A stretch of 24,567 nt of DNA from IMG/VR virus record IMGVR_UViG_3300030061_002128, positions 1 to 24,567 of that record. One strand, written 5' to 3'. The stretch comes from a virus. A model generated the notes under the pieces. It was not told the origin of the DNA and made no database searches. It saw only the letters and a list, made by a program, of their open reading frames with translations. Of the stretch, positions 6,501 to 14,272 are shown piece by piece (the stretch's first letter is position 1; every line of letters begins with the position of its first letter). The position numbers and the translations under genes are program-made.

Positions 6501-9500
6501 TATTACTTTTTGATATTTATCTTTTACGTTATTAAGTATAGGTACTTGAGAAGATAAATCTTGTGCTTGATCATTAAATTCTTTGATTGCTTTTTTATCT
6601 TCTTTAAATTTAGCATCAGATAAAGTCCAATTACCTTGTTTTAAATCTTCATTTAATTCAGAATTTTTTATAGCTTTAGTATATTGTTGAGCTCCTTTTC
6701 CTTTATCTGCTTCAGCTATAGCTGCTTTAGCAACAAAGTCTTCTACTAAATCAAGCTCTTCTTTATTCATAGAAGCTTTATTTCTTTCGTATTTTTCTAA
6801 AGCCTGAAGCAACTTCATAGGTTCTTCATTAATTTCAACTTGTTTTTGTGATTTACTAAACTTTAAACCAACAGGTCTTTTAATTGCTTTAGAAACTTTT
6901 TCAGTGGTTTGTGTTTTGTCTACAAACTCTCTTTTTTCTATAACCTCTGGTTTTTGTATAGTTTCCATCGTAGCATCAAAAGCAAACTCTTCTGCTAATG
7001 CTTCGGCTAATGCATCTTTTCTAGTACCTTTAGTAGATGTGCCAACATCTCTACCTAAAAAGTATTTTATAAATTCTGCTTTAGTAATATCTTTTTTCTT
7101 AAATATTTTCTTACCTTCTTTAGTCTGTTCTCTTTTACCAGTATCCTCTGCAAACGGTCTAAATCTTTTATTTATAATATCTTGAGGTATAGCTTCGTAA
7201 ATATTTTCAAAGTTATCTCTTAAAAAAGTTTCATAAGCTGCTCTTGATCCTAAAACATCTTTAGCAATAGTTGTTTTAAGTTCTGTTCTAAATGCTTTTT
7301 GTAAAGCTTTTTTAAACTTAGGTGAGTCTACAGGTGGTAGTTTTGTACCAAATGTTTTTACCACAGCATCAATTACTTTTTGTGTAGTAGCTTTATCTAG
7401 TTTTATTTTTTTTCTTAAACTTTCTTTTGCTTTAGTTGGTTTTTCCGCAACCCTTTCTGTAACTTCTTCAGTTGTTATATCTAATGTTTCTGGAGTTGTT
7501 CTATCATCTATTTCTTTAGTAAACAAATCTCCTTCTTGACCTAACCTTCTTAATATATTACCTAATCTACCACCACCAAATTTACCTCCACCAAATAAAC
7601 CTTCTCTAATGTAAGCCCCATACTCTCCTTTACTAGGATCATAAGTTTTGTTTAAGTAAACTAAAACCTCTTCTTGAACACCAGATTTAAATTCATCTTT
7701 AGTTATACCTAATCCACTTTTAAATTTAGAATTAACAAAGTCGTTTACAATACCTTCATTATTTAAAGCTAAATCATTTTTAATATCTACAGCTTCTTGT
7801 GCTGTAGCGGTTTTTAATTGTTCAGATAATCGTTTGTTTTCAGCTACAATAGTTTTAGATAACTTAGTTTTTACCTCACCAGCTTGTTTTACTTCAGTTA
7901 ATCTTTCAGCTCTTTCTGTTAATTTACCTTTAGCTAGTTCTCTTTGATATTCTTTCAAAAAATTATAAACATCTTTACCATCTTTAAAACTTGCTTTAGT
8001 AAATCCTTTTGGTCTAAATATTTTTAAAATAGGTTCTGCTAATTTTTCAAATAATGTTTTTTCATAACTTATTTCACCAGATCTTAATGCATCTGAGAAA
8101 GCGGTTAAATACTCTTCATTATATTCACTTTCACTTTTTTCAGTACCGTCCTCGTTAAATCTATAATTATCATCTATTCTTTTTTGAACAATATTTAGTT
8201 CTTTTTGAGACAGTTGATCTTTAAAATTATCTACTATTTCTTTTCTTCTAACAGGATCAGATAAATCATTTCTAATTATACGATGTAATAGTTCATGAGA
8301 TCCAACTCCTATAGCTCCAACTTCAACAGCTCTATCTTTGTTTATAAGTACTTGTCCATCAGGTGTGATAAAACCTTCAGATAATAACGCTTCGTTTTTT
8401 TCTTGTTCTGAAAATTCTAATTCTTCTATTCTAGTTTTAAACTGTTCACTGTTTAATACCTCAGGTGTATAACCAAGTTTTTCACCTACTTTTTTAGCTG
8501 TCTCAATATCTTTTGTTACTTGCTCTACGTTAATATTTTTCTTTATTAATTGTATGTCTGTATCTATTTTTTTAGCCTGATTATTTATACTTCTTATAGC
8601 ATAACCATATTCTTTATTACTTAAATCACCATTTTGATTACTTTTTCTAAGATCTATAGCATCATTATAAAGTTTATCTTTTTTATCAATTAAACCTATT
8701 AATTCAGATCTTTGTTCTTCGGTTAAAAAAGTAGATAATTTTTGGTTAGTTTCTAAATATGTTTTTAATTTTGATTGAGTATTCTGTATTTCTTCTTCAA
8801 TTAAAGCTTTTACTCTTTTATCTTTAGTTCCATTTTTCTGTAAAGTTAAAGCATGCATCCTGTTTATAGAACTATTAACTATGTTGACACCATTAGAGTC
8901 ATTTCGTAAAGCTCTTAAAGCTTTATTACCTCCTCCACCAACAACCGCACTACCAACTACACCAGATAAAAACGCGTCAATACCTTCATCTGAAGCCATA
9001 GAATTAATACCTGTAGTTATCGCATCCTCTACGTTAAATCCTTCAGCTAAACTTTTGTTAACTGTTTCTAAACCAAATTGAACTTGTTCTTGCCAACCAT
9101 TTACACTAACGTTTACAGCTGTATTAGCTAAACCTCTATAGTTCCAAGCTTGTCTAGAAATTATTTTACCTATATTTTTTAAACCAAAATATTCAGCGGC
9201 TACAGCAAATGAAGATAATATTGCCGGTGTTATTAAGTCTATCTGTTCATTATTTTGAAGCTGATCTAAAGCATCGTCAACATCACCATATAAAGCTTTA
9301 GCTTTTTCAACATTATAATCAGTAATCATTGGCGCTGATATTTGTGGAGCTAAACTTATACCTCTTGTTAAAACGGCTGGTACCATAGTACTAATTACAC
9401 CTCCCACAGCGTTAAAAGAAGCACCAATTAAATCAGAAACATCACCTTCTTTAAAACCTTTTACAAAACCACCTCCTATATCTTTTTGTTCTTTTGCTAA

Positions 9501-10202
9501 TTGTTGTGATTTTTTTACCATGTTTATCCAAGCTTCATCTGCATAGCTACCAACTTCTTTTTTAGTATTAGAATAAATAGCTTTAGCTTTATCATCGCTT
9601 AGTTGTTTCCATTTTTCAGGATTATTTTTAAACAAAACTTCTTCGTTTGTTTCTGGGTCTATATAAGCTATTGCACCTGCACCAATAGATTCTCCTGTTA
9701 TAAAATCTGCAGCATCATCACCTGCAACCTCTTGAATAAATTTTAAACCCTGCGCTTTAATATCTTCCCAAGTACCTTTTAATTGTCCAGGTAAATTTTC
9801 TTTAACATTACTTATATTTTCTATTGATTGAATTATCTCGCTTTCACTTTTATCAGATTTAACTTCTTTTTCTAATTCATCTATGTAAGAAGTTAGATCA
9901 ACAACTTGAGTTTCTGTTAAAGGAGTTTGATCAGTTGTTACACCATCTTTATCTTTACTAAACCTTTTATTTATATTGTTTATCTTGCTTAAATCCAAAG
10001 AAATATCTCCCGATCCTAAGTCCGTACTCTGACCCGTTGCTATCTGTTCGTTTACTGCTGTTACGTCCGCAACATCCTCCGCAACAGCTTGTTTCTTTAC
10101 TATTCCAGTTTGTTGGATATATTCTTCTACAGTTAAATTAGATTCTTCTGCAGCTTTTTGTATTTCCTCTAAACTATATTCTTGACCATCAAGTTCGTAC
10201 AT
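3573..10202 (-). CDS. Giant multidomain internal virion/ejection protein with zincin-like motif
   Basis: A 2209-aa protein, the last of three internal-protein genes, placed where T7-like phages encode the large ejection protein gp16. Residues 1-35 (MYELDGQEYSLEEIQ...) form a compact helical head seen in other marine phage giants. A Gly/Ala-rich hydrophobic region covers about 240-430. HELLH at 636-640 (HExxH) with a downstream acidic pair E696-E697 (NEEYLTAF) suggests a zinc metalloprotease that could cut the cell wall or process virion proteins. About 810-920 resembles sigma-factor region 2 (YDPSKGEYGAY at 854-864). KFSK-type linkers lie at 80, 1114, 1515 and 1542. The C-terminal third has amphipathic helices, with hydrophobic stretches near 1810-1838 and 2015-2040, suited to forming a membrane channel. 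It ends in a basic Ser/Arg tail. The start is 7 nt after the previous stop. The ejection role is inferred from position, size and composition. Confidence 0.82.
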   Translation of the reverse strand: MYELDGQEYSLEEIQKAAEESNLTVEEYIQQTGIVKKQAVAEDVADVTAVNEQIATGQSTDLGSGDISLDLSKINNINKRFSKDKDGVTTDQTPLTETQVVDLTSYIDELEKEVKSDKSESEIIQSIENISNVKENLPGQLKGTWEDIKAQGLKFIQEVAGDDAADFITGESIGAGAIAYIDPETNEEVLFKNNPEKWKQLSDDKAKAIYSNTKKEVGSYADEAWINMVKKSQQLAKEQKDIGGGFVKGFKEGDVSDLIGASFNAVGGVISTMVPAVLTRGISLAPQISAPMITDYNVEKAKALYGDVDDALDQLQNNEQIDLITPAILSSFAVAAEYFGLKNIGKIISRQAWNYRGLANTAVNVSVNGWQEQVQFGLETVNKSLAEGFNVEDAITTGINSMASDEGIDAFLSGVVGSAVVGGGGNKALRALRNDSNGVNIVNSSINRMHALTLQKNGTKDKRVKALIEEEIQNTQSKLKTYLETNQKLSTFLTEEQRSELIGLIDKKDKLYNDAIDLRKSNQNGDLSNKEYGYAIRSINNQAKKIDTDIQLIKKNINVEQVTKDIETAKKVGEKLGYTPEVLNSEQFKTRIEELEFSEQEKNEALLSEGFITPDGQVLINKDRAVEVGAIGVGSHELLHRIIRNDLSDPVRRKEIVDNFKDQLSQKELNIVQKRIDDNYRFNEDGTEKSESEYNEEYLTAFSDALRSGEISYEKTLFEKLAEPILKIFRPKGFTKASFKDGKDVYNFLKEYQRELAKGKLTERAERLTEVKQAGEVKTKLSKTIVAENKRLSEQLKTATAQEAVDIKNDLALNNEGIVNDFVNSKFKSGLGITKDEFKSGVQEEVLVYLNKTYDPSKGEYGAYIREGLFGGGKFGGGRLGNILRRLGQEGDLFTKEIDDRTTPETLDITTEEVTERVAEKPTKAKESLRKKIKLDKATTQKVIDAVVKTFGTKLPPVDSPKFKKALQKAFRTELKTTIAKDVLGSRAAYETFLRDNFENIYEAIPQDIINKRFRPFAEDTGKREQTKEGKKIFKKKDITKAEFIKYFLGRDVGTSTKGTRKDALAEALAEEFAFDATMETIQKPEVIEKREFVDKTQTTEKVSKAIKRPVGLKFSKSQKQVEINEEPMKLLQALEKYERNKASMNKEELDLVEDFVAKAAIAEADKGKGAQQYTKAIKNSELNEDLKQGNWTLSDAKFKEDKKAIKEFNDQAQDLSSQVPILNNVKDKYQKVILGLFAGHYNIVGSEMAKVGSSFKQGIINNLNTKTKSVLSKETLDRWKNFKWENLETSYASKFKTALNKIYKANNLKEQIKIARETFNNKQGKASLELYDLWNTTMQEWLYSSEQGSKDFNKKADYILKLKKANAAIGTSGERILAPAGYVFLPGIIKEGTIKFEHLKSSSQQSFESAVLVLQGNWKKQGKQNLKAYNGIWGFLNDFNIIDDATGKVNDSNIFRFAENLELAKNIYSIKSDFTKTLYEDIVSKIGKKSVKEFEKNQKDINTFNKNILPKNIKYSKPETNQNVLNDMERLDTEAQEARIKFSKSKNLNKDFNDILERATGIGTEKRYGRTKARAVGADKGRFDLLGIPPSAQDFVGLTRYFAGKGKKGDETIAWVKENFLDPFARANIDISNARVALANDFKALKNLLGVSPKDLNKKITGEPYTVGNAVRVYTWSQQGMTIPGLSKADQKILEDYVTADENLITFANELIAINKDNGYPKPTEGWLAGTITTDLLSGLNTVVRAKYLKQWQNNVNEVFSETNMNKLEAAYGKGYREALENMLGRMKTGTNRGFKGDTLTGRFIDWINNSVGAIMFFNMRSAVLQTISAVNFVNWSDNNPLKASAAFANQPQYWKDVMKLMNSDYLVERRNGLKINVSEADIAEIAAESKNKAKAFISKILKLGFLPTQIADSFAIASGGATFYRNRYKSLKKEGLSDKEAEAQAFQDFREIAEESQQSSRPDRISQQQAGPMGRIILAFANTPAQYARLMQKAASDLKNRRGDDKTNISKILYYGAIQNVIFNALQQALFAMAFGDEEPDEEKLNKKYTGIANGMADSLLRGIGFHGAAVSTLKNAIMKLAEGKEAQDAAIELLDISPPISSKIGKLKSAGRTWDWNKKEIMEKGWSLDNPAYLAAGQVISAATNVPLDRGIRKLTNLKDASDAENEEWMRIANALGWAKWELEWQKDKPKKKSKSRSRSRSKKRR
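3588..3608 (-). repeat. Hexamer repeat (AGATCA) encoding an SR-dipeptide tail
   Basis: A little more than three tandem copies of the hexamer AGATCA (read on the minus strand) code for alternating Ser and Arg just before the stop codon of the giant protein, between a lysine-rich stretch and KKRR. The in-frame 6-bp unit can expand or shrink without a frameshift. Confidence 0.85.
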
Positions 10203-10209
10203 AATTAGA

Positions 10210-11742
10210 TTATTTTTTAATTATAGGAAGTTTTTTCTTAGATTTTTTAGTTTTCTTTTCTATATATTTATCACTCATACTATCTACCAACGAAGGATAA
10301 ACTAATCTTATTGCTCTTCCTTTGTCATCTCCACCAGCAAGTTTGCTTACATTTAAAAGTTCTTGAAAAAATATACCTCTTTCCTGTTTATTATCCATGT
10401 TGTATCTTAAAGGTTCTTCTTCATTTCCTTCATTATCAAATTGAGGAATTGTAATTATAGAGCCTTCTACTAAAGTAGCTTTTTCTTCTGGTCCTTGTTT
10501 ATATCTATTGTAAGCACCTAATGGATCTCTCGCGAATTCGTTATATATTTTTACAGCGCTTTCTTCTGCTGATATGTCTTTATATTTACTAGAAGTACTA
10601 CCTGATGGTATAGTTGTTTTTCCAAACTTTTTTATTTCAAAAGCTCCAGGATTTTCTTGCACCCATTTTTTAGCTTTTGGATCATCAGAACTTATATAAT
10701 CAACATTAGGAATATAATTTCCAGCTCTTAGTTTAAGTCTTTCTGTAAATATTTTAGATTGTTCTGGGTCTATAGCACCACCTTTTACGATTTTTAAATC
10801 CTCTGCTTCACCTAAAACATTTCTCCAAACAGCATTAGCTGTTTTAGGATCTTTTAAATAACCTTGAGCTAATTTATCTACTCTATCATTTATAGCTAAA
10901 GCTGCCATTTCCCAATTAGGACCAACAATAACAGCTGTTATATCACCATTTTTACTTTTTTGTACTCTAGTTTGTTCAGAGTTTATGTCTTGATACTCTG
11001 AAGTTAATTTACCATTTTTATCTATAACACCACTTTCAACTAAAACATTTTCTAAAGTTTTATCTACAGTAGGAACTTTAGTAGTAGTATAGTTTGCAGC
11101 TTGAGTACCCCAAATAATAAATTCTTTATTATCAACACCTGTTTCTTTATCATCTAATTCTTTATATTTAGTTCCCCATCCTTTTTCTTTATCATAAATT
11201 ATTTCTTTAGATCCTTTTAAAAACCCAGTGTCTATCCATGTACCGATTTGAAACTCTTGGTTTTCTGTCATAGATGCATAACCTTGTTCACCTACGTTAA
11301 CAGGATTGTTACCTATTTCATTTAAATAATCTTGAGTTGACTCTCCTTTTGATTTTATATATGGTATTAAACCTTTTAAAGCTTTATTAGCTTCGTTGTA
11401 CTCTTTTTGAGCTTGAGCAAGTTCTTCTTGAGGTCTACCAGTTTGTAATAATTTAACAGAAGCGTTTGTTTTTAATGTTTGAAAAGTTTGAGCTTGATCA
11501 TATATTTGCTGATCATTAATATTAGCTTCACTTAAAGCACCAGAAAGAACATCATAATCTTTTACACCCTGTTCTTGTATTTTTTGAAGTCTAACAGCAA
11601 AGTTTTTATTTAACTCTAAAAGCCTATCTCTTTCGTCATCTAAAACTTTAGATGCTTGATTACCTAAGGTTTGTATTGCATTTGCCCAAATCTGACCGCT
11701 TTTAGTGTCGACTACTGTTACTGGATTTTCGTATGCTCCCAT
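10210..11742 (-). CDS. Internal virion protein, T7 gp15-like by position
   Basis: A 510-aa, mostly helical, soluble protein without signal peptide. The N-terminal third (residues 15-125) is charged and Gln-rich with heptad-like spacing (VLDDERDRLLELNKNFAVRLQKIQEQ). Residues 160-240 are mixed (GYASMTENQEFQIGTWIDTGF) and the C-terminus is basic (KKTKKSKKKLPIIKK). It sits between the 253-aa membrane-like protein and the giant protein, as gp15 sits between gp14 and gp16 in T7-like phages. It would form part of an ejected conduit for DNA. The ATG overlaps the stop of the upstream gene (TAATG at 11740-11744), so the two are translationally coupled. No motif proves the role; the assignment is by context and composition. 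Confidence 0.68.
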   Translation of the reverse strand: MGAYENPVTVVDTKSGQIWANAIQTLGNQASKVLDDERDRLLELNKNFAVRLQKIQEQGVKDYDVLSGALSEANINDQQIYDQAQTFQTLKTNASVKLLQTGRPQEELAQAQKEYNEANKALKGLIPYIKSKGESTQDYLNEIGNNPVNVGEQGYASMTENQEFQIGTWIDTGFLKGSKEIIYDKEKGWGTKYKELDDKETGVDNKEFIIWGTQAANYTTTKVPTVDKTLENVLVESGVIDKNGKLTSEYQDINSEQTRVQKSKNGDITAVIVGPNWEMAALAINDRVDKLAQGYLKDPKTANAVWRNVLGEAEDLKIVKGGAIDPEQSKIFTERLKLRAGNYIPNVDYISSDDPKAKKWVQENPGAFEIKKFGKTTIPSGSTSSKYKDISAEESAVKIYNEFARDPLGAYNRYKQGPEEKATLVEGSIITIPQFDNEGNEEEPLRYNMDNKQERGIFFQELLNVSKLAGGDDKGRAIRLVYPSLVDSMSDKYIEKKTKKSKKKLPIIKK

Positions 11743-12503
11743 TATCTTATATTATTTATTTTAGCTGCTTCAACTTGTCCTAAAGCTCCCATGTAGCTTC
11801 CTGCTATGTTTCCTAGAGCTCCAACTCCTCCTGCTATAATAGAAGCTTGGTTTTGTCTTGCAGCTACTTGAGCCTGTTGTTGACCTGTTATTTGTGCTTG
11901 AACTCTATTTAATTGCTCTGTCTCTCTTCTTTCTTTTTCACTATAAACAAAAGTTTTACCTTTAACATCTACATCTTGCATTCTTTGCGCTTCACCAAAT
12001 AAACCTGATTGTACTCTTTGTGCTTCAGCCATTTGTAATCTTTGTAAATTATCTTCACCTTGAGCTCTTAGTTTTTCATTTTGTGCTTCTTGCTGTTCTA
12101 TACTAGCACTTACACCTTTTTTACTTTGTAAAGCGGCTTGAGCTAAAGCGGTAGCTCCTCCAGCACTAGCACCTGTAGCTCTTAATGTGTCTAGTGTATT
12201 AGCTAAAGCAATATCAGCTTCTTCAATTTCTATTTCAGCGGCTTTAGTTGCAACACCTAAATTAGCATAAGGATTAGAAACCATACCGCTTAAATCCGTT
12301 ATCATACCTGATAAATCTGTTACACCAGCATATGGATTAATTATAGGTTGCCTTTTATTTTCTAAAGTTTTTAATTTGTCTTCTAAACGAGCTTTTTCTC
12401 TACCAGCTCTTTTAGCTTGCTTGCCTGCGCTTATAGCGCCTATAGCTGTAGCTCCAACTGTAGCCACACCACCAATAACTGCTGCTGTTACTATAAATGC
12501 CAT
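11742..12503 (-). CDS. Internal virion protein, T7 gp14-like (membrane-active ejection protein)
   Basis: A 253-aa protein with the layout typical of small podovirus ejection proteins. It has a Gly/Ala/Val-rich N-terminal helix (residues 3-26), a long Gln/Ala/Glu-rich helical middle (90-215) and a second Gly/Ala-rich segment (about 220-241, IIAGGVGALGNIAGSYMGALG). Such proteins leave the capsid first and insert into the host envelope as the outer part of the DNA channel. There is a short internal repeat at residues 61-74 (TDLSGM twice). It lies 3 nt after the cupin-like gene and shares one base with the following 510-aa gene. The family assignment is by composition and order, not by a diagnostic motif. 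Confidence 0.72.
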   Translation of the reverse strand: MAFIVTAAVIGGVATVGATAIGAISAGKQAKRAGREKARLEDKLKTLENKRQPIINPYAGVTDLSGMITDLSGMVSNPYANLGVATKAAEIEIEEADIALANTLDTLRATGASAGGATALAQAALQSKKGVSASIEQQEAQNEKLRAQGEDNLQRLQMAEAQRVQSGLFGEAQRMQDVDVKGKTFVYSEKERRETEQLNRVQAQITGQQQAQVAARQNQASIIAGGVGALGNIAGSYMGALGQVEAAKINNIR

Positions 12504-12506
12504 AGT

Positions 12507-12908
12507 TTATTTGTTTTTTTGTTCATATTGCTCTTGTGTTAAAGAAACAAGTTCTTGTTCTAACTTTTTAATATCTTTTGTATTGCTAGGATTTTTATGT
12601 ACATTTATAAATATAGAATCTTCATGTGCATAAATATATCTTTGAGATCCAGCTTTAGAAATAGTATAACAAGGCGCTTCATGTATAACTATTTCATTAT
12701 TATTTTTTATAGCAACTTTACCAGTCATTAAAAACCAGATATGACTATCGTTATGTATAGCACCTTTTACTAGTTGACCTTTAGACATAGTCATAGATCT
12801 AATATAAAGTTGATCTGCAAACTCGTGAGTTACAGGTATTTCATCTGTTATAACAATATCTCCATCGTTATGAACAATAGAAATATCATTTATTTTTTTT
12901 AATTTCAT
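12507..12908 (-). CDS. Cupin-like small protein in the tail gene cluster
   Basis: A 133-aa protein that reads as a single double-stranded beta-helix (cupin) domain. The stretch of residues 36-105 alternates short strands with turns (LYIRSMTMSKGQLVKGAIH, HIWFLMTGKVAIKNN, EIVIHEAPCYTISKAGSQRYIYA). H52 and H56 (IHNDSHIW) sit where cupins place metal ligands, and H76 or H104 could add another. The VHKNPSNT motif (103-110) followed by a C-terminal helix (LEQELVSLTQEQYE) recurs in marine phage proteins at this position. In a virion operon it may be a tail or capsid plug rather than an enzyme; bound sugar or metal cannot be decided. It lies 5 nt after the nozzle-like gene and 3 nt before the gp14-like gene. 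Confidence 0.68.
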   Translation of the reverse strand: MKLKKINDISIVHNDGDIVITDEIPVTHEFADQLYIRSMTMSKGQLVKGAIHNDSHIWFLMTGKVAIKNNNEIVIHEAPCYTISKAGSQRYIYAHEDSIFINVHKNPSNTKDIKKLEQELVSLTQEQYEQKNK

Positions 12909-12913
12909 TTAAT

Positions 12914-14254
12914 TTAATATGATGATTCTACAATATCAGATGATACTGCAAATAATTCTTTTTTAGTTGTTGGGTAGTCTTGATTAACAAGTTTTATTTT
13001 AGCTTCTGTAAAAAAACCTTTTAAACCTGTAGAAGATGGTCCCCATAGTATTTCACCTTCAGTAGCAGGTGAGTTATTTATTAAGTTTGCAAAAAACTTC
13101 TTTTCTTTTCTTTTAAAGTTGTTAGAAAATAAGTCTGATTCTAAGGCACTTAAATTTGTTTGTAATGTATACTTACCTATAGGCACTGAAACATCACCAG
13201 AACTAGCTACCATGCTTTCTAGTTGCCAACCATCGCTACCTTCATAGTTTATAGTTTTAAAGTTTTTAACAAGTGATGGCTCTTTGTTTAATATTACTGT
13301 AACATCTGAATCGTAAGCTATTTCATAAAACTTACCATAATTACCAGTATTGTGAAGCCAAACACCTTGACCATTGTTAGTTGTAACTTTTAAACTGTAA
13401 AAATTATTTTTTAGACTTGTAACAAAATCAGGTTTATAATCAAAAAAGCTTGTCCAACCTAAAACGCTTTCGTCAAACGTTAAAGTTTTATAAGTTCCAT
13501 TTGTTTTTTGTATTGATAAAACATAATTTTTATTATGAGCGTCCCAACCCGCTCTAATTTGTTGTACAGACTCAGCAAGCTCATCTCTAAAAAAGTCATG
13601 CATACCGTATGATGATATTTCTGTTATACCATCTGCTGATAATCTTAAAACACATCCTCTTGCTCTATCTGTAAAATATTTTCTATAACCATATACAGCA
13701 AAGCTAAATGGATCGTTTGATATACCATATTCACCTGCATAAGCTACTATTTGACCAATTACTAAATTAGTAGAGGTTACAGCAGCATTACCTTCAGCTG
13801 AATATATAGCATCTTTATCTATCAACGCTCTACTAACTTTATTTTGTTGGAATATAATTAAGTTAGTATCTTCAGCATAAAGTTTTTGTATTGAACCATT
13901 AGCTGGATCAGCTGATCTAGTAATATCTTGACCAACAGAAAATTGATTAGTGTCATTTACACCTGTTCTTGAATTAAATATACCAGAGTAAATCAATGTA
14001 TTAAACCTGTCTTGCTGTAAAGGTTCTAGTTCATCTAAATAAGCTTTTACACCTAAATCAACTATAGTATTATTATAACCACCTCTAATTCTAGCTTCTT
14101 CAATATACCAATCATATGTAGTGTTAGCCACGTAAACTGGATCAGACGGTACATTAGCAAACGGAGCTGTAGGCTTTGTAGTAGCTTCAACAACGCTTTT
14201 TAGCTTTTTAATTAAAAAAGTATTAAAATATTTAACTTCTATAGTAGCTGACAT
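12914..14254 (-). CDS. Tail stabilisation/nozzle protein, second part (beta-propeller-like)
   Basis: A 446-aa beta-rich protein. Segments such as YDWYIEEARIRGGYNNTIVD (47-66), GSIQKLYAEDTNLIIFQQNKV (about 120-140), FAVYGYRKYFTD, GITEISSYGM and VLGWTSFFDYKPDFVTSL match, as I recall, the second half of the large stabilisation/tubular proteins of crAss-like and marine podoviruses. Those form the tail nozzle (P22 gp10 or T7 gp12 analogues) and control DNA exit. Here this half is a separate gene starting 18 nt after the 1205-aa protein, which carries the first half. The start context GATAATAAATTATG is identical to that of the tail tubular-like gene. Assembly with the 1205-aa product into one ring is inferred. 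Confidence 0.78.
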   Translation of the reverse strand: MSATIEVKYFNTFLIKKLKSVVEATTKPTAPFANVPSDPVYVANTTYDWYIEEARIRGGYNNTIVDLGVKAYLDELEPLQQDRFNTLIYSGIFNSRTGVNDTNQFSVGQDITRSADPANGSIQKLYAEDTNLIIFQQNKVSRALIDKDAIYSAEGNAAVTSTNLVIGQIVAYAGEYGISNDPFSFAVYGYRKYFTDRARGCVLRLSADGITEISSYGMHDFFRDELAESVQQIRAGWDAHNKNYVLSIQKTNGTYKTLTFDESVLGWTSFFDYKPDFVTSLKNNFYSLKVTTNNGQGVWLHNTGNYGKFYEIAYDSDVTVILNKEPSLVKNFKTINYEGSDGWQLESMVASSGDVSVPIGKYTLQTNLSALESDLFSNNFKRKEKKFFANLINNSPATEGEILWGPSSTGLKGFFTEAKIKLVNQDYPTTKKELFAVSSDIVESSY

Positions 14255-14265
14255 AATTTATTATC
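14252..14265 (-). promoter_or_regulatory. Start context GATAATAAATTATG (copy 2, 446-aa nozzle-like gene)
   Basis: Identical to copy 1 at 19300-19313, including the start codon. The giant protein gene has a related context (ATAATCTAATTATG, ending at 10200). Conservation beyond what AT-richness alone predicts hints at selection for a translation-start signal, but chance cannot be excluded in so AT-rich a genome. Confidence 0.5.
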
Positions 14266-14272
14266 ACTTATT

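Noticed and set aside
6904-7185. Open frame on the + strand inside the giant gene, with Ser/Ala-rich product
   Set aside because: It is the antisense shadow of a Lys/Glu-rich coding region; the same holds for other + strand frames at 14751-15035 and 23424-23684.
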